Positions 27,928 to 37,204 of a DNA stretch of 64,000 nucleotides are shown piece after piece. The stretch covers positions 866,895 through 930,894 of the forward strand of contig NZ_NXGV01000001.1 of the NCBI RefSeq assembly GCF_002407605.1, in the 5' to 3' direction. This stretch comes from Marinobacter sp. ANT_B65. Lineage in GTDB: Bacteria > Pseudomonadota > Gammaproteobacteria > Pseudomonadales > Oleiphilaceae. The translations under genes were made by a program, and so were the position numbers. Below the pieces are notes generated by a model. The model ran no database searches. It saw only the letters and a list, made by a program, of their open reading frames with translations, and was not told the DNA's origin. Within the stretch, counting starts at the first letter, position 1, and the number at the start of each line of letters is the position of its first letter.

Positions 27928-29646
27928 TTAATCCTTCGTCACGCGGTTCGCTTCCTCAAGACTGGTCACGCCCTCCATCACCTTCATCAGTGCGGACTGG
28001 CGTAAATTTCGGAAGCCTTCGGCCTCAGCCTGCTTTGCAATTTTAATGGAGCTGGCTTCTTCCATAATCATGCTTGCCAGCTTTTCAGTGATCTTGACCA
28101 CCTCGTAAATACCGACGCGGCCTTTATACCCACCATTGCATTTATCACAGCCCTTGGGGTGGTACAACTTGAAGCCTGTATCAATTTGTTCCTGTGTGAA
28201 CCCTTCGGCCAAAAGTACGTCTTTTGGAACATCGCCGGGCTGTTTGCAGGCACTGCACAGGCGCCGGCCGAGCCTCTGGGCAATGATAAGACTTACGGAT
28301 GTCGCAATGTTGAAGGCAGGGACCCCCATGTTCATCATCCGGGTAAGCGTTTCAGCAGCGCTGTTGGTGTGCAGGGTGGATAAAACCAGGTGTCCGGTCT
28401 GTGCAGCTTTGATCGCAATATTGGCGGTTTCCAGGTCACGGATCTCGCCTACCATGATTACATCCGGGTCCTGACGAAGAAAGGCTCTGAGTGCTTCTGC
28501 AAACCCCAGCCCAACCCTGTTGTTCACGTTAACCTGGTTTATGCCCTCCAGGTTGATTTCGGCCGGATCCTCTGCCGTGGAGATATTGATGTCTTCGGTG
28601 TTAAGAATATTCAGGCCCGTATACAGGGATACTGTTTTACCGGAGCCCGTCGGGCCTGTAACCAGAATCATGCCCTGGGGCTGGGAAAGTGCATCAAGGA
28701 ACAGTTGCTTCTGGTCTTCTTCGTAGCCCAGTGCGTCAATACCCAGTTTTGCCTGGCTGGGGTCAAGAATCCGGAGAACGATTTTCTCACCCCAAAGGGT
28801 AGGGAGTGTATTAACCCGGAAATCAATAGCTTTGGTTTTGGACAGTTTCATCTTGATCCGGCCATCCTGAGGAACCCGGCGCTCGGATATATCCAGTTGC
28901 GCCATGATTTTTATGCGGGCCGAGATCTTGGGAGCCAGTTTGATTGAGGGGTGGGACATTTCCTTCAGCATGCCGTCGGTTCTGTAGCGCACCCTGTAAG
29001 TCTTTTCATAAGGTTCGAAATGTACATCCGAAGCGCCGCCACGAATAGCGTCCAGCAACATCTTGTTCACATATTTGACGATAGGGGCATCATCGAAATC
29101 ATTTGCCGAGGTGGTCGCCTCATCATCTTCCTGGTCGCCGCCCTCGGTTTCCACACCCTCGAGATCCGCATCATCGAGATTGCCCATGCTGTTGTCATGG
29201 GATTCCAGGTACTTGTCGATAGCTTCCCGGAGCCGGGCATCATCGACCAGAATAGGGTCCGTGCTCAGGCCTGTGTTGAACTTTATTTCATCCAGTGCCT
29301 GAATGTTCGTAGGGTCTGAGACGGCTATAAAAAGGCGGTTTCCCCTTTTATACAGAGGCAGGGCGTTGTGCTTTCGCACCAGCTTCTCGTCAACTATTTT
29401 CTCCGGCATCATCTCCGGAAGAAATGATGACAGGTCCAGAACCGATACCCCGAACTCCATGGCCGCCGAAAACGCCAGCCTGGAACTATCCGCCAGGTTA
29501 TTCTGGGTAAGGTAGGTGATCAGCGGAATGCGGTTCTGGGACGCCTGCACAAACGCATCTTTGGCGGTTGCTTCATCAAGAAGCCCGTCATCCACAAAGC
29601 GCCGGGCGAGGCCGGTAAGCGTGATATTACTTTGATTAGTAGCCAT
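27928..29646 (-). CDS. pilB: Type IV pilus assembly ATPase PilB
   Basis: Hexameric extension motor of the type IV pilus. The N-terminal GSPII_E/MshEN domain covers residues 1-150 and is joined to the core by an acidic linker. The ATPase core has Walker A GPTGSGKT (around residue 330), the Asp box with AEDPAEINLEG, Walker B VGEIRDLETA and the His box TLHTNSA. The zinc tetracysteine motif is CSAC with CDKC. At 572 residues the length is typical. First gene of the minus-strand pilB-pilC-pilD-coaE group, divergent from pilA. Confidence 0.97.
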   Translation of the reverse strand: MATNQSNITLTGLARRFVDDGLLDEATAKDAFVQASQNRIPLITYLTQNNLADSSRLAFSAAMEFGVSVLDLSSFLPEMMPEKIVDEKLVRKHNALPLYKRGNRLFIAVSDPTNIQALDEIKFNTGLSTDPILVDDARLREAIDKYLESHDNSMGNLDDADLEGVETEGGDQEDDEATTSANDFDDAPIVKYVNKMLLDAIRGGASDVHFEPYEKTYRVRYRTDGMLKEMSHPSIKLAPKISARIKIMAQLDISERRVPQDGRIKMKLSKTKAIDFRVNTLPTLWGEKIVLRILDPSQAKLGIDALGYEEDQKQLFLDALSQPQGMILVTGPTGSGKTVSLYTGLNILNTEDINISTAEDPAEINLEGINQVNVNNRVGLGFAEALRAFLRQDPDVIMVGEIRDLETANIAIKAAQTGHLVLSTLHTNSAAETLTRMMNMGVPAFNIATSVSLIIAQRLGRRLCSACKQPGDVPKDVLLAEGFTQEQIDTGFKLYHPKGCDKCNGGYKGRVGIYEVVKITEKLASMIMEEASSIKIAKQAEAEGFRNLRQSALMKVMEGVTSLEEANRVTKD

Positions 29647-29844
29647 AAACTGAGTAAAGAATGCCGTCTAAGTGACTGAAAAAGAGTTTTCGTCGATTGT
29701 GGAGAGTTTAGATGGCTGGCCTGGGTTTGGGAAGGTGTGTGGGCAATTTGGGGCAGGCTCCGGATAAATGGCAGGCAGGGGTGACGTTTTTTGTCAGGAA
29801 GTGACGATCATTGATGGCGGCAGATGATAACTCTTTGCTCCGGT

Positions 29845-29862
29845 ATGTCGCATAAGTGACAT
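29845..29862 (+). promoter_or_regulatory. Candidate activator site upstream of pilA promoter
   Basis: Inverted repeat ATGTC-N8-GACAT at 29845-29862, about 55 bp upstream of the -24 element. PilR-type activators bind TGTC-containing sequences upstream of pilA in Pseudomonas aeruginosa, so this is a plausible PilR site. pilS/pilR are not in the window. Confidence 0.45.
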
Positions 29863-29914
29863 GAAGATTGCCTAGCTATCTGATTTTATGTGTTTTGTTT
29901 TTTTTGGTTTGTAG

Positions 29915-29934
29915 TTGGCACGCTGGGTGCTTTG
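29915..29934 (+). promoter_or_regulatory. Sigma-54 promoter of pilA
   Basis: TTGGCACGCTGGGTGCTTTG fits the -24/-12 consensus: GG at -24 and GC at -12 are separated by exactly 10 bases. It stands about 75 bp before the pilA ATG, leaving a leader of about 65 bases. Sigma-54 control with PilS-PilR is the known mode for pilA in Pseudomonas-like bacteria. Confidence 0.85.
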
Positions 29935-30006
29935 TCTGGCTCAGGCTCAATAAAACTGCTTGCGGGCCGTTTCGAGATTCTTAATATCCAAAGGTAGAGG
30001 TCACAT

Positions 30007-30438
30007 ATGAAGAACATGCAAATGAACCATGCTCAGAAAGGTTTTACACTGATTGAATTGATGATCGTTGTTGCGATTATCGGTATTTTGGCGGCCATCG
30101 CTATTCCGCAGTATCAGGATTATACGGTTAAATCTAACGCAGCAGCTGCGCTTGCAGAAATTACCCCGGGTAAGGTTGCGTTTGAGCAGGCAATTAATGA
30201 AGGGAAAACCCCGAGCCTGACTGCTGCTGATGAGGGATTTATTGGTATTACTAACCCTACTTCATACTGTACCGTTTCGATCAATGCTGCGGCTGATGGT
30301 GAGATTAAATGCACTGGAATAAACGGTAATGCGGCTAAGTTTAATGGCAAAGAGATCACCTGGTCACGCACAGCTGATGGAGAATGGTCATGCACATCTA
30401 CTCTGGACGCTAAATATAAGCCGGGTAAGTGCAGCTAA
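30007..30438 (+). CDS. pilA: Type IV major pilin PilA
   Basis: Structural subunit of the type IV pilus. The 143-residue prepilin has a 12-residue leader ending in the PilD cleavage site G|FTLIE, followed by the conserved hydrophobic helix ([18 protein letters not shown]) with Glu5. The globular part has four cysteines (SYC, IKC, WSC and GKC), the last two likely forming the C-terminal D-loop disulfide. An AGAGG site stands 7 bases before the ATG at 30007; a shorter leader starting at 30022 has no such site. It is transcribed from the sigma-54 promoter at 29915 and ends at a hairpin terminator. Confidence 0.96.
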   Translation: MKNMQMNHAQKGFTLIELMIVVAIIGILAAIAIPQYQDYTVKSNAAAALAEITPGKVAFEQAINEGKTPSLTAADEGFIGITNPTSYCTVSINAAADGEIKCTGINGNAAKFNGKEITWSRTADGEWSCTSTLDAKYKPGKCS

Positions 30439-30495
30439 TTGAGTAGACTCAGATCATGGGCAGGCACCGCATAAGCAGAGTCTGACCTGATTCTC

Positions 30496-30526
30496 AAAGG
30501 CCCGGGGTGTAGATCCTCGGGCCTTT
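30496..30526 (+). terminator. Rho-independent terminator of pilA
   Basis: Stem AAAGGCCCGGGG at 30496-30507 pairs with CCTCGGGCCTTT at 30515-30526 (one G-T pair), loop TGTAGAT, followed by GTCGTTT. Placed 58 bp after the pilA stop. Confidence 0.85.
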
Positions 30527-30946
30527 GTCGTTTCTGGTACCGGTGTCTCAGATTCACGTTAAAGTAGCGATATGAGTATGGTTAACTTCTTGGGATAATG
30601 TTGTATGTCAGGTCTGTCAAATTAGCGGCTAAGTTCGTCGGATCAGGATATGGTGTCATAGGGAGGGCGGTTGTTCTGATAGATTGCTTCAAGCCTTGTT
30701 GCCCGCTCGAATCACAGGCCGGGATTTATGTTCAGTTGCTCAAGAATCGGTGGAGTGTCTCGTTAACTGAATCGCGTTTGTCTCACCGGCTAATCTGTCC
30801 CGTGTGGCTCAAAGCACCATTGAGCACGCTCTATTTTCGTCTATTGTCTGCTAGAGGGGCTGTGGATCGGTTGGAAAACAATGCGGGGTACTACAGCATA
30901 GGTTGCGCCAAAACCCGGCTACAATTGACGGGTTAGAAGATGGTGT
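30527..30946. other. Gene-poor gap between pilA terminator and MscS-like gene
   Basis: About 420 bp with no gene I can support. A plus-strand frame of 112 codons (30598-30936) is open but has no ribosome site, no recognisable family and an odd composition rich in Cys, Leu and Arg; it is probably chance or a decayed remnant. The minus-strand MscS-like gene ends at 30947. Confidence 0.4.
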
Positions 30947-33112
30947 TCAGGCAGTAGGAACTGCATCCATCTGAACACTGATTCTGGGTGCAGCAACATC
31001 AATATATCTCTGTTCCATATTCCGTTTCAGCAGCAAATTAAAAGCCCGGGAAACATCCCACTGGCACTCCGGCTTTGTTCTCATCCGCATCCGTAGTACC
31101 GGGCAACCCTCTTCAAACGAGTGAATGCCCTGCATTTCAAGAGGTGACCAGATCAGCCAGCGCATATCTGGCTGGGTGCGCAATTCCTCAGCGGTTTCTT
31201 CCATCAGAAGGATTGCGTCGTCGATAGGCAGTTCGCGGGGAATCCGGATTTTGATCAGCGCGATACCAAATTGCCTGGACATGTTGTGAATGGAGCTGAT
31301 TTTACTGAAGGTGATGTGGTGAACTACCCCTTCAAGGTCGCGCATTCGCACGGTGCGCAAGTTAAAACCTTCTACCGTTCCCATAAAGCTGTTGATCTCC
31401 ACGAAGTCGCCGACCGACATGGAGTCTTCAACCACAATGAACAGGCCCGTGATTAAATCCTGTACGAGAGTCTGGGCGCCAAAGCCCACTGCGAGGCCGA
31501 TAATGCCGGCACCCGCCAAAAGGGGGGTTACGTCTACGCCCAGGGTGGAAAGGCCGACAAATATGGCCACAATAATGATTGTGATCAGCAGGGTGTTCCT
31601 GGCAATTGGCACAATGGTCTGAGCTCTAGCGGTGTTGCCCCGCTTTTTGCGGTCTCCACCGCGTAATGCCCGCTCCAGGAGTTCGTCCACGAAAATCCAG
31701 ACAATGCTCGCAATCAGCCATGTGAGGAATACACCGATCAGGCTGTTAATCAGGCCGGTACTGATCGGTGGTTTTTCGCCCACCCCCAGCAAGGACAAAT
31801 CCCAGACCTGTAAAACCAGCTCAAAAAACGCCAGCCATGCGGCTGTCTGCAGCAGGCGAAAGCCAAAACGTACCAGCCTCTGGCTGAACTTGCTGAGTGC
31901 CCGGTGCTTGGGGCTGTTCTCCTGAATACCGAAGAGACCCTGGATGGCCAGGGTTACTGCAAGCAGTAGTGCGCAGACCATGGCCTTGCCCAGGGCTGCG
32001 TCTGCTTCTCCTCCATTGGCAAAAACCGCGACCACTGATGCGCTGATGGCCATTAACATGGGGATGTGCCAGAGCCTGGCCAGCAGAGCTGTTACTTCCC
32101 GCCATACGCCCTGGTTCTTGCGCTGCTTGTAGGGGCGGTTGCGAATCAGGTGGGTAACGGGGCGACGGTTACGGATGATAAGGAAAAAGCTCAGAAGGGC
32201 TGCCGCTATGCTGAAGGTCAGGGCCAGGGCGCTGGCGAGTTCTGTTCCGAGTTGCGAGGTGAGCTCGGCTGTGCCCAGCGCGTCCTCAAGTGCGAAGAGT
32301 ACGCCGATAATGAACAGTGGCACCATCATTCGCCGGCGTAAGATCAGAACGGCGGTCTGGCGATGGCCGCTGGAGAAAATTGAGATTATTACGTCAAAGA
32401 ACGAAGTCAGCCCGCGGGCACACAGTGCGGCGTAAGCAAGGATGAGAACAGTGCTTTGAGCGCCTTCAGACATGCCGAATGTAGGCAGGCCCGCCAAAAG
32501 CGCGGTAAAGGTGATAAGCCAGGGCAAAAGGCGCCGCGCCAGGTGGGCTATAAGCATCCAGGGCCTGGGCTGTCTGGGCATTTGCAGTGGCCAGCCTCGC
32601 CATGTATATAGCATGCGTGCGAGGCGTGAAAGGCCCCAGAGTGCGGTCAGCCACGCTGCAAGCCCTGCAATGGTTTCTACCAGAACGCGAAGCGATGCGC
32701 TTGCCAGCAATTTTTCTGCTGCACTGTAGGCGTTCCGGAAGTTGTTCTTCCACTTTCCAAGGGGTGTCCCGGCATCGGTGTCAGGGTTGGACGCTTCATC
32801 GAAAAAAACAGCCAGGGCGCCCAGCAAACCCTGTCCGCCGGTTACCTTCTGTGCCGTTTGTGCAGATTCCGCCTGAAGACCCTGCTGCAGGGACTTGAGT
32901 TGCTCTACCAGAGCCCGCCTGCTCTCGTCGTCCTGAAGTGCCTGAATGGTTATTTCAAGCGACTCGGCCAGCTCTTCGGGCGAAGCGGATTCCTGCTCTT
33001 CGGTCTGCCCCGAAAGCCCGGGGATGCCGGGTAAGGTAAAGGGCTGAGCCAGAGCTGTGCCAGCGCAAGTGAATAATAACAGGGCGCCAAGGAAAAGTGC
33101 GGTGAGCCTCAA
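30947..33112 (-). CDS. MscS-family mechanosensitive channel (YbiO-like)
   Basis: Large MscS-type channel of 721 residues, similar in size and layout to E. coli YbiO. It has a signal peptide (1-22), a periplasmic coiled-coil region (about 45-90), then about ten membrane segments. The MscS core follows, with pore helix TPLLAGAGIIGLAVGFGAQT around residues 530-550 and the beta domain VEDSMSVGDFVEINSFMGTV. Such channels release solutes on hypoosmotic shock. Its ATG overlaps the stop of the upstream metallo-hydrolase gene (ATGA), so the two form an operon. Confidence 0.92.
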   Translation of the reverse strand: MRLTALFLGALLLFTCAGTALAQPFTLPGIPGLSGQTEEQESASPEELAESLEITIQALQDDESRRALVEQLKSLQQGLQAESAQTAQKVTGGQGLLGALAVFFDEASNPDTDAGTPLGKWKNNFRNAYSAAEKLLASASLRVLVETIAGLAAWLTALWGLSRLARMLYTWRGWPLQMPRQPRPWMLIAHLARRLLPWLITFTALLAGLPTFGMSEGAQSTVLILAYAALCARGLTSFFDVIISIFSSGHRQTAVLILRRRMMVPLFIIGVLFALEDALGTAELTSQLGTELASALALTFSIAAALLSFFLIIRNRRPVTHLIRNRPYKQRKNQGVWREVTALLARLWHIPMLMAISASVVAVFANGGEADAALGKAMVCALLLAVTLAIQGLFGIQENSPKHRALSKFSQRLVRFGFRLLQTAAWLAFFELVLQVWDLSLLGVGEKPPISTGLINSLIGVFLTWLIASIVWIFVDELLERALRGGDRKKRGNTARAQTIVPIARNTLLITIIIVAIFVGLSTLGVDVTPLLAGAGIIGLAVGFGAQTLVQDLITGLFIVVEDSMSVGDFVEINSFMGTVEGFNLRTVRMRDLEGVVHHITFSKISSIHNMSRQFGIALIKIRIPRELPIDDAILLMEETAEELRTQPDMRWLIWSPLEMQGIHSFEEGCPVLRMRMRTKPECQWDVSRAFNLLLKRNMEQRYIDVAAPRISVQMDAVPTA

Positions 33113-34470
33113 ATTTCAACCTCTTCAAACAAATCGGGCACTTCGGCGTCCCATCCGAATTTTTCATTGATCCGCTTGCGCATGATGTCGCTGGCCAGCA
33201 TCTCTCCGTGGGTTACATACACCTTCTCTGGTTTAAGAGTTCCCTGTTCAAGCCATTGCAGGATTTCGTTGTAGTCGCCATGGGCTGAGAGTGAGCCTAT
33301 GTTGTGGATTTCCGCTTTCACCGGCCAGTATTCGCCATGAATCTTTACCGAATCTGCTCCTGCTACCAGTCTGTCGCCCCGGGTGCCGGGTGCCTGGAAA
33401 CCTGCAAAAATAACGCTGTTCCGGTAGTTTGGCAGCAGCGTTTTCAGGTGGTGGAGAACCCTGCCTCCGCTTGCCATGCCGCTTGCAGACACGATGATGC
33501 AAGGGTAGCGGGCAGAATCCAGCTTTATGGATTCATCCACTGTGCGGACGAACTCGGTGTGGTTGTCGATCATCTCGCACTGGCTGGCGCTCAGTTTGTG
33601 CTCTTTGTGGTGCTTGCAGAATATCTCTGTGGCCTTGATGGCCATGGGGCTGTTGAGAAATACCGGTAACCTGGGGATGCGTCCTTCTTTCATGATCTTG
33701 TGGATCACGTAAAGCAGCATCTGTGCGCGGCCAACCGCAAAAGCGGGTATCAATACAATGCCGCCACGGTTCACGGTGCGGGTAATTATCTCCGCCAGTT
33801 CGGTTTCCGGGTCGGTTTCCTCATGTGTGCGGTCTCCGTAGGTGGATTCGCAAACAAGCACGTCGGCTTCTTTGATAGGCTCTGGTGCCCGCATGATTAT
33901 GTCATTCTGTCGGCCCACATCGCCGCTGAATACAACTGTACGGTTGTCGGCTTTGTGGTGAACGTGTACGCAGGCAGAGCCCAGAATGTGCCCGGCGGGG
34001 GTAAAGGACACTTCAAAATCCTTCACTGGTTCGAAGGTCTCGTGGTAGTGAAGGGGCTCAAAATGTTTCAGGGCTTCCCATGCATCTTTTTCGGTAAACA
34101 GGGGTTCCGGATGTTCATGCTTTGAGAACTTTTTCCGGAACGCGTATTTTGCGTCCTCTTCCTGGAGGTATCCCGCATCCGGCAGCAGCACTTTGCACAG
34201 GTCGTGAGTACCCTGGGTGCAGTAGATCTTGCCCTTGAAGCCATTTTTTACCAGTGCGGGCAGATAGCCAGAGTGGTCGATATGGGCGTGTGTGAGAACT
34301 ACCGCATCTATGGTGCCCGGATCTACAGGAAACTTCGCCCAGTTCCTCCGGCGCAGGGTTTTAACACCCTGGTACATTCCGCAATCGATCAGTACGCGAT
34401 GGTTTTCATCGGATAACAGGTAGCGTGAGCCGGTTACTGTGCCGGTGCCGCCGAGGAAGCGAAGTTTCAT
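33109..34470 (-). CDS. Beta-CASP metallo-beta-lactamase-fold protein (RNase-like)
   Basis: Zinc-dependent hydrolase of the beta-CASP family (CPSF73/TTHA0252 type), likely acting on RNA. Motif 2 is THAHIDHSGYLPAL, followed by GHILGSACVHVH, SGDVGRQND and STYGDRTHE. The beta-CASP insert is PVFLNSPMAIKATEIF, with IIVSASGMASGGRVLHHL, and the C-terminal RMMBL region holds LSAHGDYNEILQWL and VYVTHGE. At 453 residues it is complete. AAAGGG precedes the ATG at 34470. It is cotranscribed with the MscS-like channel gene; a functional link is not known. A second member lies at 40965. Confidence 0.92.
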   Translation of the reverse strand: MKLRFLGGTGTVTGSRYLLSDENHRVLIDCGMYQGVKTLRRRNWAKFPVDPGTIDAVVLTHAHIDHSGYLPALVKNGFKGKIYCTQGTHDLCKVLLPDAGYLQEEDAKYAFRKKFSKHEHPEPLFTEKDAWEALKHFEPLHYHETFEPVKDFEVSFTPAGHILGSACVHVHHKADNRTVVFSGDVGRQNDIIMRAPEPIKEADVLVCESTYGDRTHEETDPETELAEIITRTVNRGGIVLIPAFAVGRAQMLLYVIHKIMKEGRIPRLPVFLNSPMAIKATEIFCKHHKEHKLSASQCEMIDNHTEFVRTVDESIKLDSARYPCIIVSASGMASGGRVLHHLKTLLPNYRNSVIFAGFQAPGTRGDRLVAGADSVKIHGEYWPVKAEIHNIGSLSAHGDYNEILQWLEQGTLKPEKVYVTHGEMLASDIMRKRINEKFGWDAEVPDLFEEVEI

Positions 34471-34618
34471 ACACGAGGCCCTTTCGATGCTTGCGTTGAA
34501 ATGCGTTTAAAATAGGTTTTGTCAGATTGCCTGAAAGCGCCACCACAAAAAAGCCCGAATATGGGCAGTTGCTCATATTGCCAACATTCAAACTCCCCAA
34601 AAAAGCAGGAAGCAGACT

Positions 34619-35386
34619 ATGTACTACAGCTCAATACTCCCGGAAGTGATCAGGGTGGCCGATGAGGCCAGCGACCGAGTGCTCCATATCTATCAGTCTG
34701 ATTTCAAGGTGAGCTACAAGGAAGACGAATCCCCCATCACGGCTGCGGATATTGCCAGTCATGAAATTATAGTAAGGGGGCTGCGCAATATAAGCCGGGA
34801 TATTCCGATCCTTTCGGAAGAGAGCGTAGCGGCTCCGTGGGAAGAGAGGAAGCACTGGCGCCGGTTCTGGCTTATTGACCCTATAGATGGCACCAGGGAT
34901 TTCACTCAGCGCACAGGTGAGTTCACGGTAAATATTGCCATGATTGAAGACGGCGTGCCGGTAATGGGTGTGGTTACCGCGCCGGCTTTGAAGGAAGCCT
35001 TCTGGGGTGTTAAAGGGGAGGGTGCCCACAAGCGCGACCGTACAGGCCTGATTCACCGTATGCGGGTGGCGGAGCCCGGGGAAGTCAAACGTGTGGTCGC
35101 CAGCAAAAACCATCTGAATGATGAGACCCGGGCTTTTATCGATAACCTGGGTGCGCATCAGACAGTCCAGGCTGGCAGTTCGCTCAAGTTCTGCCGGATA
35201 GCTGAAGGTCATGCCGACATCTATCCGCGTATGGGGCCCACCAGCGAGTGGGACACTGGAGCTGCGCACGCTGTTCTGCGTGCGGCAGGTGGCGACGTGC
35301 GGTCATTAGATGGCCTGCCACTCCAATATGGGAAAAAAGATGTTTTAAATCCTCACTTTATCGCTGCGGGGAACTGGTACTTCTGA
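34619..35386 (+). CDS. cysQ: 3'(2'),5'-bisphosphate nucleotidase CysQ
   Basis: Lithium-sensitive phosphatase of the inositol monophosphatase superfamily that removes 3'-phosphoadenosine 5'-phosphate (PAP) made during sulfate assimilation and sulfotransferase reactions. Motifs are DPIDGTRDFTQRTGEFTVNI (metal site), ILSEES in the N-terminal half, and SEWDTGAAHAVLRAAGG near the C-terminus. It has 255 residues, normal for CysQ. The start ATG at 34619 has AGGA 8 bases before. The presence of a sulfotransferase-like gene at 50.1 kb makes PAP removal of possible local relevance, but cysQ is a common housekeeping gene. Confidence 0.93.
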   Translation: MYYSSILPEVIRVADEASDRVLHIYQSDFKVSYKEDESPITAADIASHEIIVRGLRNISRDIPILSEESVAAPWEERKHWRRFWLIDPIDGTRDFTQRTGEFTVNIAMIEDGVPVMGVVTAPALKEAFWGVKGEGAHKRDRTGLIHRMRVAEPGEVKRVVASKNHLNDETRAFIDNLGAHQTVQAGSSLKFCRIAEGHADIYPRMGPTSEWDTGAAHAVLRAAGGDVRSLDGLPLQYGKKDVLNPHFIAAGNWYF

Positions 35387-35506
35387 AATTGACAAAAACG
35401 TGAAGTCATTAAATTGACGCATTTTAGGGTGAAACGGCGACGGGTTTAGCATTAATTTGTGGTTGCGCTGGTTAACATAGCATCGTCTACTAATTCCGGA
35501 GATGTT

Positions 35507-37165
35507 ATGACTCCCTTTAACGAACGTTTGCGATTAGCTTTTGCTACCCTTGTGCTTAGCTCATTGCTATCGGCCTGTGGCGGCGGTGATTCTTCAGATT
35601 CATCGCCCGATGCATCAACGGGAGCTCCGGCCAGTGCAGTAGAAAACCCTCCAGCTGAACCCGAAAGTTCACAGCAGAAGCTCTGGGTTGAGGGCTATGC
35701 GGTCAAGGGTGCGATTGAAAGCGGCCTGGTCTCTCTTTGGTACCATGAGCCTGATACTTCAGATTACGGATGGGTACAGGTAGGCAGTACCGTCAGGACG
35801 GATGTTAATGGCGGGTTCCGGGTTGAAGTGCCTGATGACTATTCAGATTATTCACTGAAAGTGGTTCTTACGTCAGATTCTCAAACAGCGATGCGTTGTG
35901 ATGCACAGCCGTCATGCAAGACCCCCTCTGGTGTCAGTGTTGCGTTTGGGGAATGGTTCTGGCCGGGCAGTAACCTGGTTTTAAAGTCGCTCGTGGATCC
36001 ATCTGATACCGGCCGGGTAGTAGCTTTGACTCCGTTGGTAACTCTTGCATTCGAGCAGTTTCTTGAGCAGCCAGAAGGCGGTATTTCTGGCTTTATGGAG
36101 ATTCTTGCGCAGCAGGAAGAACTCTTCGGGCTTGATGCTGGTGCTTTGTCCAGGAAGCCTCTTGATCTTGCGTCGCCAGACCTGAGCAATTTGCAGCCGT
36201 CGGACTTGAAAACAGCCTTGTTGAATGTTGCTTTTCTGAGCCTGGTTGATGGTGATCGCTGGAATACATTAGGGGATGTACTGGAGTCTGCCCGAACTAG
36301 CTCGGATGTATATGGCGAACTGCCGTCAGGTTCAGGGAATGATCTGGGCCTGAGTGTTGAGTTGCTGGCCTTGTCAGCAGTGTTGCAGGTTGAGTATTTG
36401 CAAGACCAGTATGATGGCACGGGAGTCTGGGGTAATGCCCTTTCTGATGCACTTGGTAGCCTTGAAGAAACTTTGATGGCAACAGGGTATAGCAGTGCGC
36501 CTGAACCCACCCCGCAGCCAGAGCCTTCTCCGGAATCTGATGCACCTCCAGAGTCTGGTGATTTAGCTCCGGAACCTGATGCTGCTCCAGAGTCTGGTGA
36601 TGTAGCTCCAGAATCTGATGCTCCTCCAGAGTCCGATGTGGCTCCGGCGTCTGATGATACAGCTCCAGAATCTGATGCACCTCCAGAGTCTGGTGTGGCT
36701 CCGGCGTCTGATGATACAGCTCCGGAATCTGATGCACCTCCAGAGTCTGATGTGGCTCCGGCATCTGATGATACAGCTCCGGAATCTGATGCTCCTCCAG
36801 AGTCTGATGTGGCTCCGGCGTCTGATGATACAGCTCCGGAATCTGATGCACCTCCAGAGTCTGATACGGCTCCAACTCCGGAACCGGTGACTGGTGCAGC
36901 AAAAATAAGCTGGCAGGCACCTCTGACACGAGCAAATGGAGAGTCGCTGGCCATGGGGGAGATTGACAGATATATAGTCCGGTATGGTACCGGGCAGAGT
37001 GCTGACGAAATGCCGTCTGAGGAAGTTGTTGAAGATGGTCAGGCTATGAGCTACGAAATAGCTGGTCTGGAAGAAGGTACCTGGTACTTTGCAGTTCGCA
37101 CAATAGATACCAACGGTCTGGAGAGTGCCTGGTCTGAATCGGTCAGCAAGACGATTTCCCGGTAG
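35507..37165 (+). CDS. Repeat-bearing lipoprotein with C-terminal fibronectin type III-like domain
   Basis: The 552-residue product starts with a lipoprotein signal (residues 1-22, lipobox LLSACGGG). Residues about 55-330 form an unrecognised globular part with a carboxypeptidase-regulatory-like start (LWVEGYAVKGAIESGLVSLW). A Pro/Glu/Ser/Asp-rich repeat stalk follows (about 340-453), then a C-terminal FN3-like domain (about 463-552) with the pattern ISWQAPLTR, YIVRYGTG and TWYFAVRTIDTNGLESAWS. It should be an acidic surface or periplasmic lipoprotein with a flexible stalk. The ATG at 35507 with GGAG is chosen over 35459. The gene is preceded by cysQ and followed by a hairpin. Confidence 0.8.
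   Translation: MTPFNERLRLAFATLVLSSLLSACGGGDSSDSSPDASTGAPASAVENPPAEPESSQQKLWVEGYAVKGAIESGLVSLWYHEPDTSDYGWVQVGSTVRTDVNGGFRVEVPDDYSDYSLKVVLTSDSQTAMRCDAQPSCKTPSGVSVAFGEWFWPGSNLVLKSLVDPSDTGRVVALTPLVTLAFEQFLEQPEGGISGFMEILAQQEELFGLDAGALSRKPLDLASPDLSNLQPSDLKTALLNVAFLSLVDGDRWNTLGDVLESARTSSDVYGELPSGSGNDLGLSVELLALSAVLQVEYLQDQYDGTGVWGNALSDALGSLEETLMATGYSSAPEPTPQPEPSPESDAPPESGDLAPEPDAAPESGDVAPESDAPPESDVAPASDDTAPESDAPPESGVAPASDDTAPESDAPPESDVAPASDDTAPESDAPPESDVAPASDDTAPESDAPPESDTAPTPEPVTGAAKISWQAPLTRANGESLAMGEIDRYIVRYGTGQSADEMPSEEVVEDGQAMSYEIAGLEEGTWYFAVRTIDTNGLESAWSESVSKTISR
36605..36865 (+). repeat. 57-bp tandem repeat inside the lipoprotein gene
   Basis: Four near-identical 57-bp units (36605, 36662, 36719 and 36776) and a partial fifth (36833-36865), each coding for a 19-residue unit APESDAPPESDVAPASDDT with small changes (one copy has Gly for Asp). 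The copies differ at only a few bases, so copy number is probably unstable. The repeat also creates long but false open frames on the opposite strand. Confidence 0.95.
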
Positions 37166-37204
37166 CTCTCTGAATTAACGCTCATTCCCTGAATTAGAAA
37201 GTCC

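Larger units (their letters stand above)
29647..30006. promoter_or_regulatory. Divergent pilB-pilA intergenic region
   Basis: A 360-bp gap. Besides the sigma-54 promoter and candidate PilR site it holds a T-rich tract (29889-29910) just upstream of the -24 box, the usual place for upstream bending sequences. No coding sequence is seen. The pilB promoter on the other strand is not obvious. Confidence 0.5.

Noticed and set aside
30598..30936. Plus-strand open frame of 112 codons after pilA
   Set aside because: No ribosome site, no family resemblance and unusual composition. Left as an unassigned gap.
34545..34566. Minus-strand terminator-like hairpin (GCCC-ATATTC-GGGC then T-run) just upstream of cysQ
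   Set aside because: No minus-strand gene lies upstream for it to end (cysQ is on the plus strand), so a role is not supported; the stem is only 4 bp.
35881..36954. Long minus-strand open frames opposite the lipoprotein gene (also 36297-36935)
   Set aside because: They consist of the complement of the 57-bp repeat; regular repeats keep opposite frames open by chance. No ribosome site or family match.
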